From positions 20,822-84,821 of the forward strand of contig NZ_QAOH01000017.1 in NCBI RefSeq assembly GCF_003050785.1: 64,000 nt of DNA. The letters run 5' to 3'. Numbering within the stretch: the first letter of the stretch is position 1; every line of letters begins with the position of its first letter. Below the pieces are notes generated by a model, which saw only the letters and a program-made list of their open reading frames with translations, made no database searches and was not told the DNA's origin. The position numbers were made by a program, and so were the translations under genes. Shown piece by piece: positions 50,290 through 59,139 of the stretch. The stretch comes from Celeribacter persicus (GTDB taxonomy: Bacteria; Pseudomonadota; Alphaproteobacteria; Rhodobacterales; Rhodobacteraceae).

Positions 50290-52203
50290 ATGGACCAGAC
50301 CCGCACCGATCGCTTCAAGACCGCAATTCTGCTTCTGGCCGTGATTGGTCTGATCGCGGGTCTTGCATTCTATTTCGCTGGCAGGCGCGACATCGCGAAC
50401 ATCGTCTGGTTCGCCGGGGTTGTTCCAGCCCTTGCCGCGCTCACAGTCGAGATCCTGCGCAGCATTGGACGCGGCGAGGTGGGCCTCGATATCGTCGCAG
50501 CGCTGTCGATGACTGCCGCGCTCGTCTTCGGTGAGACTCTCGCCGCGGCGGTCGTCGCGGTGATGTATTCCGGTGGCACCTTCCTCGAAAGCTTCGCAGA
50601 AGGCCGCGCCCGGCACGAGATGCACGACCTGTTGTCCCGAGTTCCGCGGACAGCGACACGGCATCGCAATGGCGGCCTCGAAGATATACCGCTTGAGGAA
50701 ATCGCTCCCGGCGATCGGCTGCTGATCCGTCAGGGCGACGTGGTGCCGGTGGACGGCACGGTGGCCTCTGACGCGGCCTTTGTCGATACTTCGGCGCTGA
50801 CCGGCGAGTCGCTACCGGTGCGGCTTGCACGCGGGGCCGAGGCCATGAGCGGCTCTACCAATGCAGGCGAGGCTTTCGACGTCACGGCGACCCGCGAGGC
50901 CAAGGACAGCACCTATGCCGGAATCGTCAGACTGGTCGAGGAGGCGCAGGCGTCCAAGGCACCGATGTCACGGCTGGCCGACCGATGGTCTCTGGGATTC
51001 CTGGCCGTCACCGTGACCATAGCCTTCGCTGCCTGGTGGTTCACCGGCGACCCCATCCGGGCCGTCGCCGTTCTGGTCGTGGCGACGCCCTGTCCGCTGA
51101 TCCTCGCCGTTCCTGTGGCGCTGGTCGCGGGCCTGTCGCGAGCCGCGCATTTCGGCGTGCTGATCAAGGGCGCGGGGCCACTCGAAACGATGGCGCGGAT
51201 CCGCACGCTCATCCTCGACAAAACCGGAACGCTGACGGATGGCCGCCCGAAGATCGTGTCGATAAATAGTGCGGATGGCATGGACGAGGACGACATCCTG
51301 CTCTTTGCGGCATCCCTCGATCAGGCCTCCAAGCACCCAGTGGCACAGGCCGTCGTCGCCGCCGCGAAGGCGCAGGGCTTAACGCTGCCCGTGCCGTCCG
51401 AGGTTGCCGAGTTTCCGGGGGAAGGGGTCGTGGGCCATGTCGAGGGCCGCAGCGTGATCGTCGGCGGCGACGGTTTCGTGGCGTCCCGGGTTGGGCGGAT
51501 GACGGGCGATCACCCCGCCACCGCCAAGAGCGCCGGATCGGTCCTTGTCGCCGTAGCGGTCGATGGACACATGGTCGGGCATCTGGTGATGTCCGACCCA
51601 TTGCGCGAGGGCGCGGGCGTCATGCTGGAAGGTCTGCGCCGCGAGGGTATCGGGCGTATACTGTTGGCCACAGGCGACCGCGCAGATGTGGCCGAGCGCG
51701 TGACCGAGGGGCTGGGTCTCGACGGTCTGCGCGCCGGGCTGACGCCGGATCAGAAAGTTCTCCTTGTTCTCACAGAGCGCAAGCACGGACCCGTCATGAT
51801 GGTGGGCGACGGCGTGAACGACGCGCCGGCACTCGCGGCAGCCGATGTCGGTGTGGCCATGGGTGCTCGGGGCGCCGCTGCCTCCGCCGAGGCCGCTGAC
51901 GTGGTGCTGCTTGTCGACCGGATCGACCGGCTTGGGCCCGGCATCGAGATCGCCCGCGCGTCCCGGCGGATCGCCGTCGAAAGTGTTGTCGCCGGGATCG
52001 GCCTTTCGGTTCTTGGCATGATTGCCGCCGCCTTCGGCTACCTCACCCCTGTGCAGGGAGCGCTTCTACAGGAGGTGATAGACGTCGCCGTGATCCTCAA
52101 CGCCCTGCGGGCGCTGCGCATTGTGCCGCATGAGCCTGCTATGGCCAAACCACAGCCCGCAACGTCAGGGCAAGCCGACATTGTTCAAGGAGCCACGCCA
52201 TGA
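50290..52203 (+). CDS. P1B-type heavy-metal ATPase without N-terminal metal-binding domain
   Basis: A 637-residue metal-translocating ATPase. TGES (residues 171-174) is in the actuator domain, TPCPL (267-270) is the membrane metal site, Asp310 in DKTGT is phosphorylated, KHP marks the nucleotide domain and GDGVNDAP the hinge. The motif is CPL rather than the CPC or CPH of common copper exporters. No HMA domain precedes it; the sequence begins directly with membrane helices. Metal specificity is uncertain (zinc, cobalt, iron or manganese all possible). It starts six bases after apbE and overlaps the next gene as ATGA. Confidence 0.92.
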   Translation: MDQTRTDRFKTAILLLAVIGLIAGLAFYFAGRRDIANIVWFAGVVPALAALTVEILRSIGRGEVGLDIVAALSMTAALVFGETLAAAVVAVMYSGGTFLESFAEGRARHEMHDLLSRVPRTATRHRNGGLEDIPLEEIAPGDRLLIRQGDVVPVDGTVASDAAFVDTSALTGESLPVRLARGAEAMSGSTNAGEAFDVTATREAKDSTYAGIVRLVEEAQASKAPMSRLADRWSLGFLAVTVTIAFAAWWFTGDPIRAVAVLVVATPCPLILAVPVALVAGLSRAAHFGVLIKGAGPLETMARIRTLILDKTGTLTDGRPKIVSINSADGMDEDDILLFAASLDQASKHPVAQAVVAAAKAQGLTLPVPSEVAEFPGEGVVGHVEGRSVIVGGDGFVASRVGRMTGDHPATAKSAGSVLVAVAVDGHMVGHLVMSDPLREGAGVMLEGLRREGIGRILLATGDRADVAERVTEGLGLDGLRAGLTPDQKVLLVLTERKHGPVMMVGDGVNDAPALAAADVGVAMGARGAAASAEAADVVLLVDRIDRLGPGIEIARASRRIAVESVVAGIGLSVLGMIAAAFGYLTPVQGALLQEVIDVAVILNALRALRIVPHEPAMAKPQPATSGQADIVQGATP

Positions 52204-52901
52204 GCCGTCTCTCGCATTCCGAAATCCACATGGTGCACCGCATCGGCTGGCTGCGGGCGGCCGTACTTGGGGCCAATGACGGTCTCGTCTCGACCGCGAG
52301 CCTTATCGTCGGCGTCGCCGCAGCGGGGTCCGAAAAGCCCGAGGTCCTGATCGCGGGGTTGGCCGGGCTCGTGGCCGGTGCGATGTCGATGGCTGCAGGC
52401 GAGTACGTGTCAGTCAGTTCCCAGACCGACGCCGAGCAAGCCGACCTTGCGCGCGAAACGCGCGAACTTGAGGAAACACCGGAGGCTGAGCTTGAGGAAC
52501 TAACCCTGATCTATGTCGATCGAGGTCTTGATCGGGATCTGGCCGAGAAGGTCGCGGTTCAACTGACCGAGCGAGACGCGCTTGGGTCGCATGCGCGCGA
52601 CGAGCTGGGCATTTCCGAGACCGTGACGGCCCGCCCGGTCCAGGCGGCATTGGTTTCGGCGCTGACTTTTGCCGTCGGCGCGGTGCTTCCACTGATCGTG
52701 GTGCTGCTCGTGCCGGAAACGTTGATCGCGCTCTTGGTGGCAGCATCGACGATCATTGGCCTCGCGGTTCTCGGTGGACTGGGCGCCTCGGCGGGCGGCG
52801 CTGGCGTCGCGCGAGGGGCCGCCAGGGTCACGCTCTGGGGCGCCCTCGCGATGGCCGCGACAGCGGCAGTCGGCACAATCTTTGGTGTGACTGTCGGGTA
52901 G
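52200..52901 (+). CDS. VIT1/CCC1-family iron/manganese transporter
   Basis: A 233-residue membrane protein. WLRAAVLGANDGLVSTASLI and GLVAGAMSMAAGEYVSVSSQ are the family-defining first two helices; the hydrophilic loop of acidic residues that follows (ETRELEETPEAELEEL) is the metal-binding domain, then three helices. The family moves Fe2+ or Mn2+ out of the cytosol. Last gene of the redox/metal operon, coupled to the ATPase gene by ATGA. Confidence 0.92.
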   Translation: MSRLSHSEIHMVHRIGWLRAAVLGANDGLVSTASLIVGVAAAGSEKPEVLIAGLAGLVAGAMSMAAGEYVSVSSQTDAEQADLARETRELEETPEAELEELTLIYVDRGLDRDLAEKVAVQLTERDALGSHARDELGISETVTARPVQAALVSALTFAVGAVLPLIVVLLVPETLIALLVAASTIIGLAVLGGLGASAGGAGVARGAARVTLWGALAMAATAAVGTIFGVTVG

Positions 52902-53442
52902 GAAATGATGGCAGCAGAGGGTGTAGACGTTGGATGTCAGCCCCCCGGGTTCGGCCACTCCGTTCGGCAATCGCGTCGGTCTTGAATTAAACCCAAGGAG
53001 CGATTTTGATTCGCTATCAAGGTGTTACGGCGTCCAGTGTGCGTTTTTGTGTACAAGCGCCTCCTAAAGTCTGCTAACGGGTGGGAAGCAGACCTTCACG
53101 GCCGTTGGCCGAACGGCAGGCTTTGCTGCAAGCTGTGAGGTCGATGGCACCGAGATCATGCATCTGCAGTGAAAGTCCGGTCTGGTGAAGCTGCAGCGCA
53201 GCGATTGACGACAGCGGCCATGGCTGGTTTGGGCCGTTCTTGTCGCTTGGTCGATATGGGCCTTACAACGCGAACCCAATTGGTCATGATTTGCCGTCGT
53301 CATGAATCTCCTCCTTGTGCCTCAGAGGCTCGGGGAAGGTGTCCCAATAGTGCGATCTGGTCCTAAGCGAGACTGACCCACGGAAGCTTCAGCTTGAAAA
53401 CCGTCAGAAACTAAGCTATATATCTGACACATGGAGGCGAGC
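52902..53442. other. Gene-free interval after the metal cluster
   Basis: No gene recognised. GTCTGCT (53069-53075) and AGCAGAC (53087-53093) form a small hairpin. Short frames here lack family patterns. CTATATATCTGACAC just before 53431 may hold the -10 box of the next gene. Confidence 0.4.
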
Positions 53443-54039
53443 ATGCAAACCACATCTCAAGCGATCAAGGCCTATGCTGAAGCGCTGCCGGAGGGGGCGA
53501 CCCTGTCGGCGCGGGAGTTGTTGCACCTCGGAGAGCGTGCCGCGGTCGACCAGGCGCTGTCGCGTTTGGTTCGACGTGGGGAGCTTCTGCGTGTGAGACG
53601 CGGATTGTTCGCACTGCCCGTGAAAACCCGCTTCGGGAGCCGGGCACCCTCGGTTCAGGCCGTGGTTGAGCACATTGCGAAATCAACCGGTGAGCGTGTG
53701 TCGCAAAGCGGGGCGTCGGCAGCGAACCTGCTCGGTATTTCGACACAGAATCCATCCCGTCAAGTCTATTGGACTTCCGGGCCGAGCCGTCATCTGAAAC
53801 TCGGAGCGCAAAGCGTCGAGCTTAAACATGTGCCGAGCTGGCAGCTTCGTGCACCCAACAGTCGTGCCGGCCACGCTTTTCGGGCGCTTGCATATTTCGG
53901 CAAAACCGAAGCTGCGCAGGCTTTGAGGCGTATCAAGGCGACATTGAACGAAGAGGAGCAGCGCGAGCTTCTGAGCCTTCGTGCCGGTGCGCCAACCTGG
54001 ATGGCCAAGGAACTTAGCGCGCTTGCGTCGTCGCAATGA
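53443..54039 (+). CDS. DUF6088-type AbiEi-like antitoxin
   Basis: A 198-residue protein with an N-terminal winged helix (SARELLHLGERAAVDQALSR, then LVRRGELLRVRRGLFALPVK) and a C-terminal antitoxin domain with GERVSQSGASAANLLGISTQ. Such proteins are type IV antitoxins that repress their operon and counter an AbiEii-type nucleotidyltransferase. GGAGGCGAG precedes ATG 53443. Its stop overlaps as ATGA the start of a truncated toxin fragment, so the module is broken and this gene is an orphan. Confidence 0.82.
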   Translation: MQTTSQAIKAYAEALPEGATLSARELLHLGERAAVDQALSRLVRRGELLRVRRGLFALPVKTRFGSRAPSVQAVVEHIAKSTGERVSQSGASAANLLGISTQNPSRQVYWTSGPSRHLKLGAQSVELKHVPSWQLRAPNSRAGHAFRALAYFGKTEAAQALRRIKATLNEEEQRELLSLRAGAPTWMAKELSALASSQ

Positions 54040-54161
54040 CAGAAAACCAAACCTATTTTTCGTTGTCGCGCGAAGACAAGATTGACGCTCTGGAAGTGGC
54101 CGCCTCGAAACTGGGGCGGCCCGCAGACTTGTTGGAAAGCCGAGCACATCAAAAAACGTGA
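54036..54161 (+). pseudogene. AbiEii-type nucleotidyltransferase toxin, N-terminal fragment
   Basis: Starting at the ATGA overlap, the frame reads MTENQTYFSLSREDKIDALE, then VAASKLGRPADLLE, the usual opening of toxins paired with DUF6088 antitoxins, but the expected KDVWVVW continuation is replaced by SRAHQKT and a stop. The nucleotidyltransferase core is absent. Confidence 0.7.
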
Positions 54162-54204
54162 CCAAGCATTCTTCGTAGTCGGGGTCGTTCTCGAAATCAG
54201 TCAT
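54127..54204 (-). pseudogene. Fragment of a gene downstream of AbiEii
   Basis: Leftward from ATG 54204 the sequence reads MTDFENDPDYEECLVTFFDV, then LGF, an N-terminus seen in uncharacterised proteins with an FxDVLGF start. It runs into the toxin fragment on the opposite strand around 54130-54140, the likely recombination joint. Function unknown. Confidence 0.45.
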
Positions 54205-54217
54205 CTCTGATCCATCT

Positions 54218-55135
54218 TCAGCCGAGGAGCTTCTCCAGCTCTTCCCCTTGGACGGCGTGCTTCTCCGGGTTTTCTGCTTTCAGCTTGTTCACGTTGATGA
54301 GCTTCCATCTGACCGCCGGAAGCTCGGCCGCTTGAGGGCGGTCGATCGCGTCGAAGTCGGGGTCGCCTTCATGCAGGGTTCTCAGAAACCTCTTCGCGCT
54401 CTCATCCAAGCGGGATTGGATATCACCGATCAGGCGGTCGCGCGTTGAGACCAATTCCGCAAGGTCGACCGCTCCCTTCGTCATGCCCTCGAATTCCCGG
54501 GCATAGGGCTGATCCAGATCGATCAGGTTTGGGTTCAGAAGTTCGTGCGGCGGGCGGGGTGAACTCGCAACGTAGATCAGAAAAGTACGGAACAACTCGT
54601 CGGTAAACCCTTCATTCTCGTAGAGGAGCTTGACGTCGTAGAGGTCTCGCGGGTGCTGGCGATCGAGGGCCGCATGTAGCTTACCGCCGAACAAATCTTC
54701 GAAAGCGACGATGTTCATCGTCGCATATCCGAACTCCTGCTCGACGGCTTCGGAGACTTCACGTTGTTCCGGATCATGCACGACGCCCCGGGTAACGGGG
54801 GAGGTTTCGATTTTGATTTCGGCTGCGCCGAGGCGTGCGAGCGCACGCGTGGCGCCGCCGCCGCCGCCGGCAATGCGCTGCGCTTTGGCGCCGGTGATGC
54901 CGCCTTCGATGGCAGCGGCAATCCGGTTCATCGCGTCGTTGATCTCGACGAGGCTTTCGGCGCGGTCCTTGACAGGCAGATAGGTCAGATCGATATCGAC
55001 TGAGAGCCGCGGAAGGTCGCGATAGAAGAGGTTGATGGCTGTCCCGCCCTTGAGCGCAAATATCTCCTCCTTCGCGACATATGGAAGTACCCGCACGAGC
55101 AGGGCCACTTGGGCGGCATAGTCTTCACGCGCCAT
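54218..55135 (-). CDS. AbiEii-type nucleotidyltransferase toxin
   Basis: A 305-residue MenT/AbiEii-family protein. The catalytic signature is FALKGGTAINLFYRDLPRLS followed by VDIDLTYL (GGT and DxD), with FEDLFGGKLHAALDRQHPRD in the C-terminal part. Family toxins attach nucleotides to tRNA or other acceptors and cause growth arrest or abortive infection. ATG 55135 follows AAGGA; the gene overlaps its antitoxin by 11 bases. The module looks intact. Confidence 0.9.
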   Translation of the reverse strand: MAREDYAAQVALLVRVLPYVAKEEIFALKGGTAINLFYRDLPRLSVDIDLTYLPVKDRAESLVEINDAMNRIAAAIEGGITGAKAQRIAGGGGGATRALARLGAAEIKIETSPVTRGVVHDPEQREVSEAVEQEFGYATMNIVAFEDLFGGKLHAALDRQHPRDLYDVKLLYENEGFTDELFRTFLIYVASSPRPPHELLNPNLIDLDQPYAREFEGMTKGAVDLAELVSTRDRLIGDIQSRLDESAKRFLRTLHEGDPDFDAIDRPQAAELPAVRWKLINVNKLKAENPEKHAVQGEELEKLLG

Positions 55136-55955
55136 GACCACGTTCCTTTCTTACAAACTCTTCGGGCACCATGATCCTGTAGCGCGGATGTATCTTGCCG
55201 CCTTTGACCAATGCGCGATCCCCGCTGCCGAGGTCGAACTCTTCCGGATCGAGTCGCTTGCGCCAGGCATGGTCGTGGCGGTCGGCGAACACGAAGAACA
55301 GGCGTTTGACCTTGATCTTCTTGCAACTTCTGAGCAGTGCCGAGAGGGTTCTTGGGCGCAACGTCGTCAGGCTTTCGAACACCATGTCGAGGTTGTGAAA
55401 GCTCTCCTGATCCGGCAACTCGTCCAGCGCCTCAAAGATCGCGCGTTCCGGCGAGGACATCACCAGTTTCCAGTCCCATGGCAGGGACGATGCTGTCTCG
55501 TTGAGATTATTTCGCGCGTCGTTGACACCCAACTCTGGATCGGAGAACAGCGATACGCTGCGTGTGCGGAGTTCGGCGTTGAGCGGCAGTTTTTCGAGCC
55601 AGTTGGGGATTTTTGAGCCGTAGAGCCAAACCGTGCTTTTGTCGCCGAGGGAGAGATAGTGCGCATAGCCTTGCAGGCCCAATGCCGTCGCGCCCCCGAT
55701 ATGGACAGGGTAGTGCATGATGTGCTGGAGCGAGAGCAGGCAGGTCTTCCAGTCGAGCGTGTTCGTGGTGGCGCTGCTTGGTGAGGGGCGGCGGAAGACG
55801 CCGCGGCCAAGGCGTTCCAGCCAGCCGCGTTGAACATAGGCGTAGGATGAACGCCGGCCTATCCCGTGGTGCTCAAGCCAGGCGGAGTCCACGAGGAACC
55901 CCGTGGGGACAGCCTCAAGAAGGCTCTTTAGCTTTTCGTGTTCTTGTCCATTCAT
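55125..55955 (-). CDS. AbiEi-type antitoxin (type IV toxin-antitoxin)
   Basis: A 276-residue protein with an N-terminal winged helix (FLVDSAWLEHHGIGRRSSYA, then YVQRGWLERLGRGVFRRP) and an AbiEi antitoxin domain (YPVHIGGATALGLQGYAHYL, then DWKLVMSSPERAIFEALDEL). It would repress the operon and antagonise the toxin encoded next. ATG 55964 is an alternative start. The pair may serve phage defence and plasmid maintenance. Confidence 0.88.
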   Translation of the reverse strand: MNGQEHEKLKSLLEAVPTGFLVDSAWLEHHGIGRRSSYAYVQRGWLERLGRGVFRRPSPSSATTNTLDWKTCLLSLQHIMHYPVHIGGATALGLQGYAHYLSLGDKSTVWLYGSKIPNWLEKLPLNAELRTRSVSLFSDPELGVNDARNNLNETASSLPWDWKLVMSSPERAIFEALDELPDQESFHNLDMVFESLTTLRPRTLSALLRSCKKIKVKRLFFVFADRHDHAWRKRLDPEEFDLGSGDRALVKGGKIHPRYRIMVPEEFVRKERGHGA

Positions 55956-56201
55956 GTGCGACACAATGATATATTTTTAAAGAGGCCGCTACTTGTTTCT
56001 GTGAAAACCTGTGAAGTAGTCCGTTAAGGATCGACAAATTCTGAAATTCTCAAAGAGACTGGTGGTTGTCGGCTCTGAAGCTCACCAGCAAAGCAGGGCG
56101 TGGATGCCCTAGATTGGCTGAGAAGACGCTCGGCCATTCGGATCGAAAAGTTGAAGCTTTGTGCCCATGTCGAAGCCGCTGCGCCAAACCAGAGTCAGGT
56201 T

Positions 56202-56804
56202 TCACTTTCGATTGTGGCGTTCTTTTGCCCATACAAACATCGCACCAACGGCAGCATTGGCTTGCTGCACGCTGAACACTTCCGGTTCGAACGCGCCCGC
56301 CCATTGCTTTGTATCGCGATGTTCCGGGTGGTGTTTGTCGGTCAGCGCGTCGAGAAACTCTTCGTATGAGTAGGGCCCTCCACAGTCCTCTGGCGGGCAC
56401 GCTCGCTCTCCGGCAACACAGGCGGGGAAGTCCAGATCTGGTCTTCCGGTTGGTTTGCTAATCTTCTCAACGGTGACGAGATGCCGCCAACCATCGCCGA
56501 AATCATAAGTATATGTGAACTGACTGCCTTTCTTGACCAGCTCTCCAAGAGCAAACTTCTTTTCGTCCTTCCGGCCATCGTTTGGGTCCCAGCTGTCGTC
56601 ACTTTCGTCGCGGGCCTCGAACCTGTCTTCGCCAATCTCGAACTCATGCAGATGATAGTCTTGCCAAGGCATAGCGCCCTGGAGAACGGAATGCAGGATG
56701 TCCAAGCTGATGTCATTCGGCACGAGGATCCGGCGCCAGATGGGTGGTTTGATGCCAACAAGTTCGATTTTCAGCTCAATCAAAGTGTGTCCCGCCTGTC
56801 TCAA
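56202..56804 (-). CDS. Plasmid pRiA4b ORF-3 family protein
   Basis: A 200-residue protein of the pRiA4b ORF-3 family: ELKIELVGIKPPIWRRILVP, then LHSVLQGAMPWQDYHLHEFE, FTYTYDFGDGWRHLVTVEKI, CVAGERACPPEDCGGPYSYE. Found on many plasmids and mobile elements; function unknown. The start is TTG at 56804 without a clear ribosome-binding site, so the N-terminus is tentative. It stands alone. Confidence 0.85.
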   Translation of the reverse strand: MRQAGHTLIELKIELVGIKPPIWRRILVPNDISLDILHSVLQGAMPWQDYHLHEFEIGEDRFEARDESDDSWDPNDGRKDEKKFALGELVKKGSQFTYTYDFGDGWRHLVTVEKISKPTGRPDLDFPACVAGERACPPEDCGGPYSYEEFLDALTDKHHPEHRDTKQWAGAFEPEVFSVQQANAAVGAMFVWAKERHNRK

Positions 56805-57475
56805 TGGTCCTGCCGTTGAAGTAATTTTTGATCCTTAAGTTGAAGCATTCAAGGGGAACATTGGCCCCTCCTGCCCTTTGGTCAGGACCGCGCCCTAATC
56901 GGTCGGCTGCAGGCAGCCGCCCTCCCCGAGATGAAACGCCGCCTCTCCCTGCGACGTGCTGCTGGCCGCGCCGTCTCCTCCGGAGCCAGCCCGACCAGCC
57001 GTCGCATGGTCGTGGCAACGCTTCATCTCGGCCATTCGGTAACGGTCGCTGGGGCGGGGCGGGTCGCTTCAATGATCCCCTTTTTCCCGTATCAGCCGGT
57101 GTTACTCCTCGCTTTGCCGGACATGCTGTTCTGCCATCATTGACCGCAAAGGAGTTTCGACGACCGCCGGATCGCTCTGGCCAAAGCTGGCAGAGGGCTG
57201 GTGATCAGCGCGATGCAAGAAATCGCAAAGGATTCGGCTGCCGAAGAGGGGTCGTTCGAAATCGGGATGACCCGCGCCCGGTGCAGATGCCTCGGAGGTC
57301 AGCTTGAAATCGCTCTGCCAGATGGCACCGCACTCAACCAGCTTGCTACGTATGAGTGAGGTCGCGAAACGTTAGGCAGGGCTCGGCAAAGCGCGAACCC
57401 GTCCGGCTGCGGCTCGGGGTGAGAGGGCAGAAAAGACACCGCCGCCGGCAGTTCCATCGGCTGTTTACCTGGGTT
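56805..57475. other. Gene-free interval
   Basis: No gene or RNA recognised; short frames lack family patterns. It separates the pRiA4b-type gene from the second DUF736 repeat. Confidence 0.35.
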
Positions 57476-58050
57476 TCCTTCGCGGCCACCGCACTTCTCC
57501 CGATGTGTTGCTTTGCATGAAATGCTGGTCGCAGCTGTCGTCCCGTCCACAAAGGTTGTCTCCGATCTTTTTCCCCTGACCCTGCGGGTCATTCCGCGCG
57601 GATCAAAAAGACCGGCGCCTGCCCCTCTCCGCTGCGCTTCGCCTTCGGTGTCGCCGGGCCTTGGCCAGCTGCAAGGTGACCATCATTGCAACGCAAACAA
57701 GGAGAAGAGCAATGACCACGAACTGCATCAAATTCACCAGCGCCGACATCGAAACCGCCAAAGGCGTCGGCTCCATCTCGACCCTGACCTTCGACCTCGA
57801 CATCACGGTCGAACCCGTCGCGAGCTCGAACCCGATGGCCCCCACGCACCGCGTCCTCGGCCGCTCCCCCCGCGGCAAGCTGGTTGAGTGTGGTGGCATC
57901 TGGAAAAAGCAGAACAAGGAGACCGGCGCGGACTATTACACGCTGACCATCCGCGATCACGGCTTCAACGCCAACCTCGGCAAGGCCGCGAACCAGGACG
58001 ATCTGTCCCTGCAGGCCGTCATCCCCTGGGGCCCGAAAGACGCCGCCTAA
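57476..58050 (+). repeat. Long direct repeat, copy 2 (leader plus DUF736 gene)
   Basis: Matches 31116-31688 with scattered substitutions over the leader and the gene. The two copies are in direct orientation 26.36 kb apart and bracket the repABC replicon, the transposon, the metal cluster and the AbiE modules. Confidence 0.9.
57712..58050 (+). CDS. DUF736 family protein, copy 2
   Basis: A 112-residue protein that differs from copy 1 only at VASSNP versus VASTNP, while many third-codon positions differ, so the protein is under purifying selection. AAGGAGAAG precedes ATG 57712. A strong terminator follows. It lies upstream of the mobilisation genes, a common setting for DUF736. Confidence 0.88.
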   Translation: MTTNCIKFTSADIETAKGVGSISTLTFDLDITVEPVASSNPMAPTHRVLGRSPRGKLVECGGIWKKQNKETGADYYTLTIRDHGFNANLGKAANQDDLSLQAVIPWGPKDAA

Positions 58051-58056
58051 ACCAAG

Positions 58057-58086
58057 GGCCAGACCGCTCCGGCGGTCTGGCCTTTT
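58057..58086 (+). terminator. Terminator after DUF736 copy 2
   Basis: GGCCAGACCG (58057-58066), six-base loop, CGGTCTGGCC (58073-58082), then TTTT. Different in sequence from the terminator of copy 1. Confidence 0.88.
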
Positions 58087-58685
58087 CTCGTTCCGGGGAA
58101 TGGCAGCAGTTCGGGTCCGAAACCCGTGTCCGAAGAACGCCGCATATTTCGGAGGCTGACACCGAGGCGGATAGTCTGACTGGATCGATCGCAGAAGCAG
58201 CTTTGATCGTTCTGTTGAGGGACAGAGTGGATCGCGCGAACCCGAGGGTGAGCCGAAAGTAAGCAGAGGAAAACTGGGAGCCCACTTGGCGAGCCAAGCG
58301 CACCCCTCCGACGGTCGAGCAACCGGCGCCTGGGTATTCTTGGTGAAGCTGCCGGGGGTGCCGAACTCACCCTGTGTCGCGAGGTTGGAAACCGCAGATC
58401 AAAGTCATACGTCCGGGGGGCGACGTCGCACGCCGGGGTCGCCGCCGCGCACCTTTCCGTCGACCTGTTGGCCTTTTAGATCGCTAGCCCGGGGTCGAGC
58501 GGCCGGCAACGCCGGGGGCAGGTTTCTGGACGGCTGACGCCTTGAGCGCTGCGGGGCATCGCCCACAACAAACCTGCCCCCGGCGTGCTCCATTTCATTG
58601 CGCCCCGTGCCGGGTGCAGCCCGCTCTCATGCCCCCGGTCTTTTCCACGATCCGTCCAACGACGATCAACGGAAAGGATCACACC
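58087..58685. other. Non-coding interval with a 17-bp inverted repeat
   Basis: No gene. ACGCCGGGGGCAGGTTT (58508-58524) and its exact complement (58569-58585) are separated by 44 bases, enough for a cruciform or long RNA hairpin. The region lies between DUF736 and a small gene upstream of oriT. Confidence 0.5.
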
Positions 58686-58862
58686 ATGACACTCGAACAA
58701 TCCATCGACCTCGCCGAACTGCAAGCCGACATGGCCTTCGATGCCTACCTCGCCGCCTTTGATGAAGACGCCCATCCGGAGACCCTCGACAGCCTCGAGA
58801 CCGAGGCTCTGATCGCCCGCAGCCGCTACGACGATCTGCGCACTCTGGGACTGGGTCACTGA
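58686..58862 (+). CDS. Small acidic hypothetical protein (58 aa)
   Basis: A 58-residue protein (MTLEQSIDLAELQADMAFDA, then YLAAFDEDAHPETLDSLETE). It is rich in Asp, Glu and Leu, likely helical, with no signal peptide. AAAGGA precedes ATG 58686 and a good terminator follows, which supports a real gene. No family recognised. Confidence 0.6.
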   Translation: MTLEQSIDLAELQADMAFDAYLAAFDEDAHPETLDSLETEALIARSRYDDLRTLGLGH

Positions 58863-58869
58863 CCCAGAT

Positions 58870-58899
58870 ACCCCTGCGGCTCTTCGGATCCGCAGGGGT
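58870..58899 (+). terminator. Terminator after the 58-aa gene
   Basis: ACCCCTGCGG (58870-58879), ten-base loop, CCGCAGGGGT (58890-58899): perfect 10-bp stem without a T-run. Confidence 0.65.
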
Positions 58900-59139
58900 C
58901 TGACGTCGACTCTCAGAAGCATCGTGCCGCCCTCAGAGGGTATGATCCGCGCCATCCCGCGCGGGCAGTTTTCGTGTTTCTGGCGCCCGATCCGTGAACG
59001 GCTCGGGCGCTCGGATTGCCTGACATCGCGTGCTGCGCCAGCACAAGTTTCAGAAGATTTTTTTGACCAGATTGCCTTGCCTCGATGAGGGCGGCGGCGC
59101 TCCGTGTCGCGCTGCGCAGCGGTCATGAGTGCATCCCAT

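Noticed and set aside
10542..58585. Three inverted repeats with 42-46-base loops (10542, 15352, 58508) as one repeat family
   Set aside because: The arms share no sequence with one another, so the similar spacing is probably chance.
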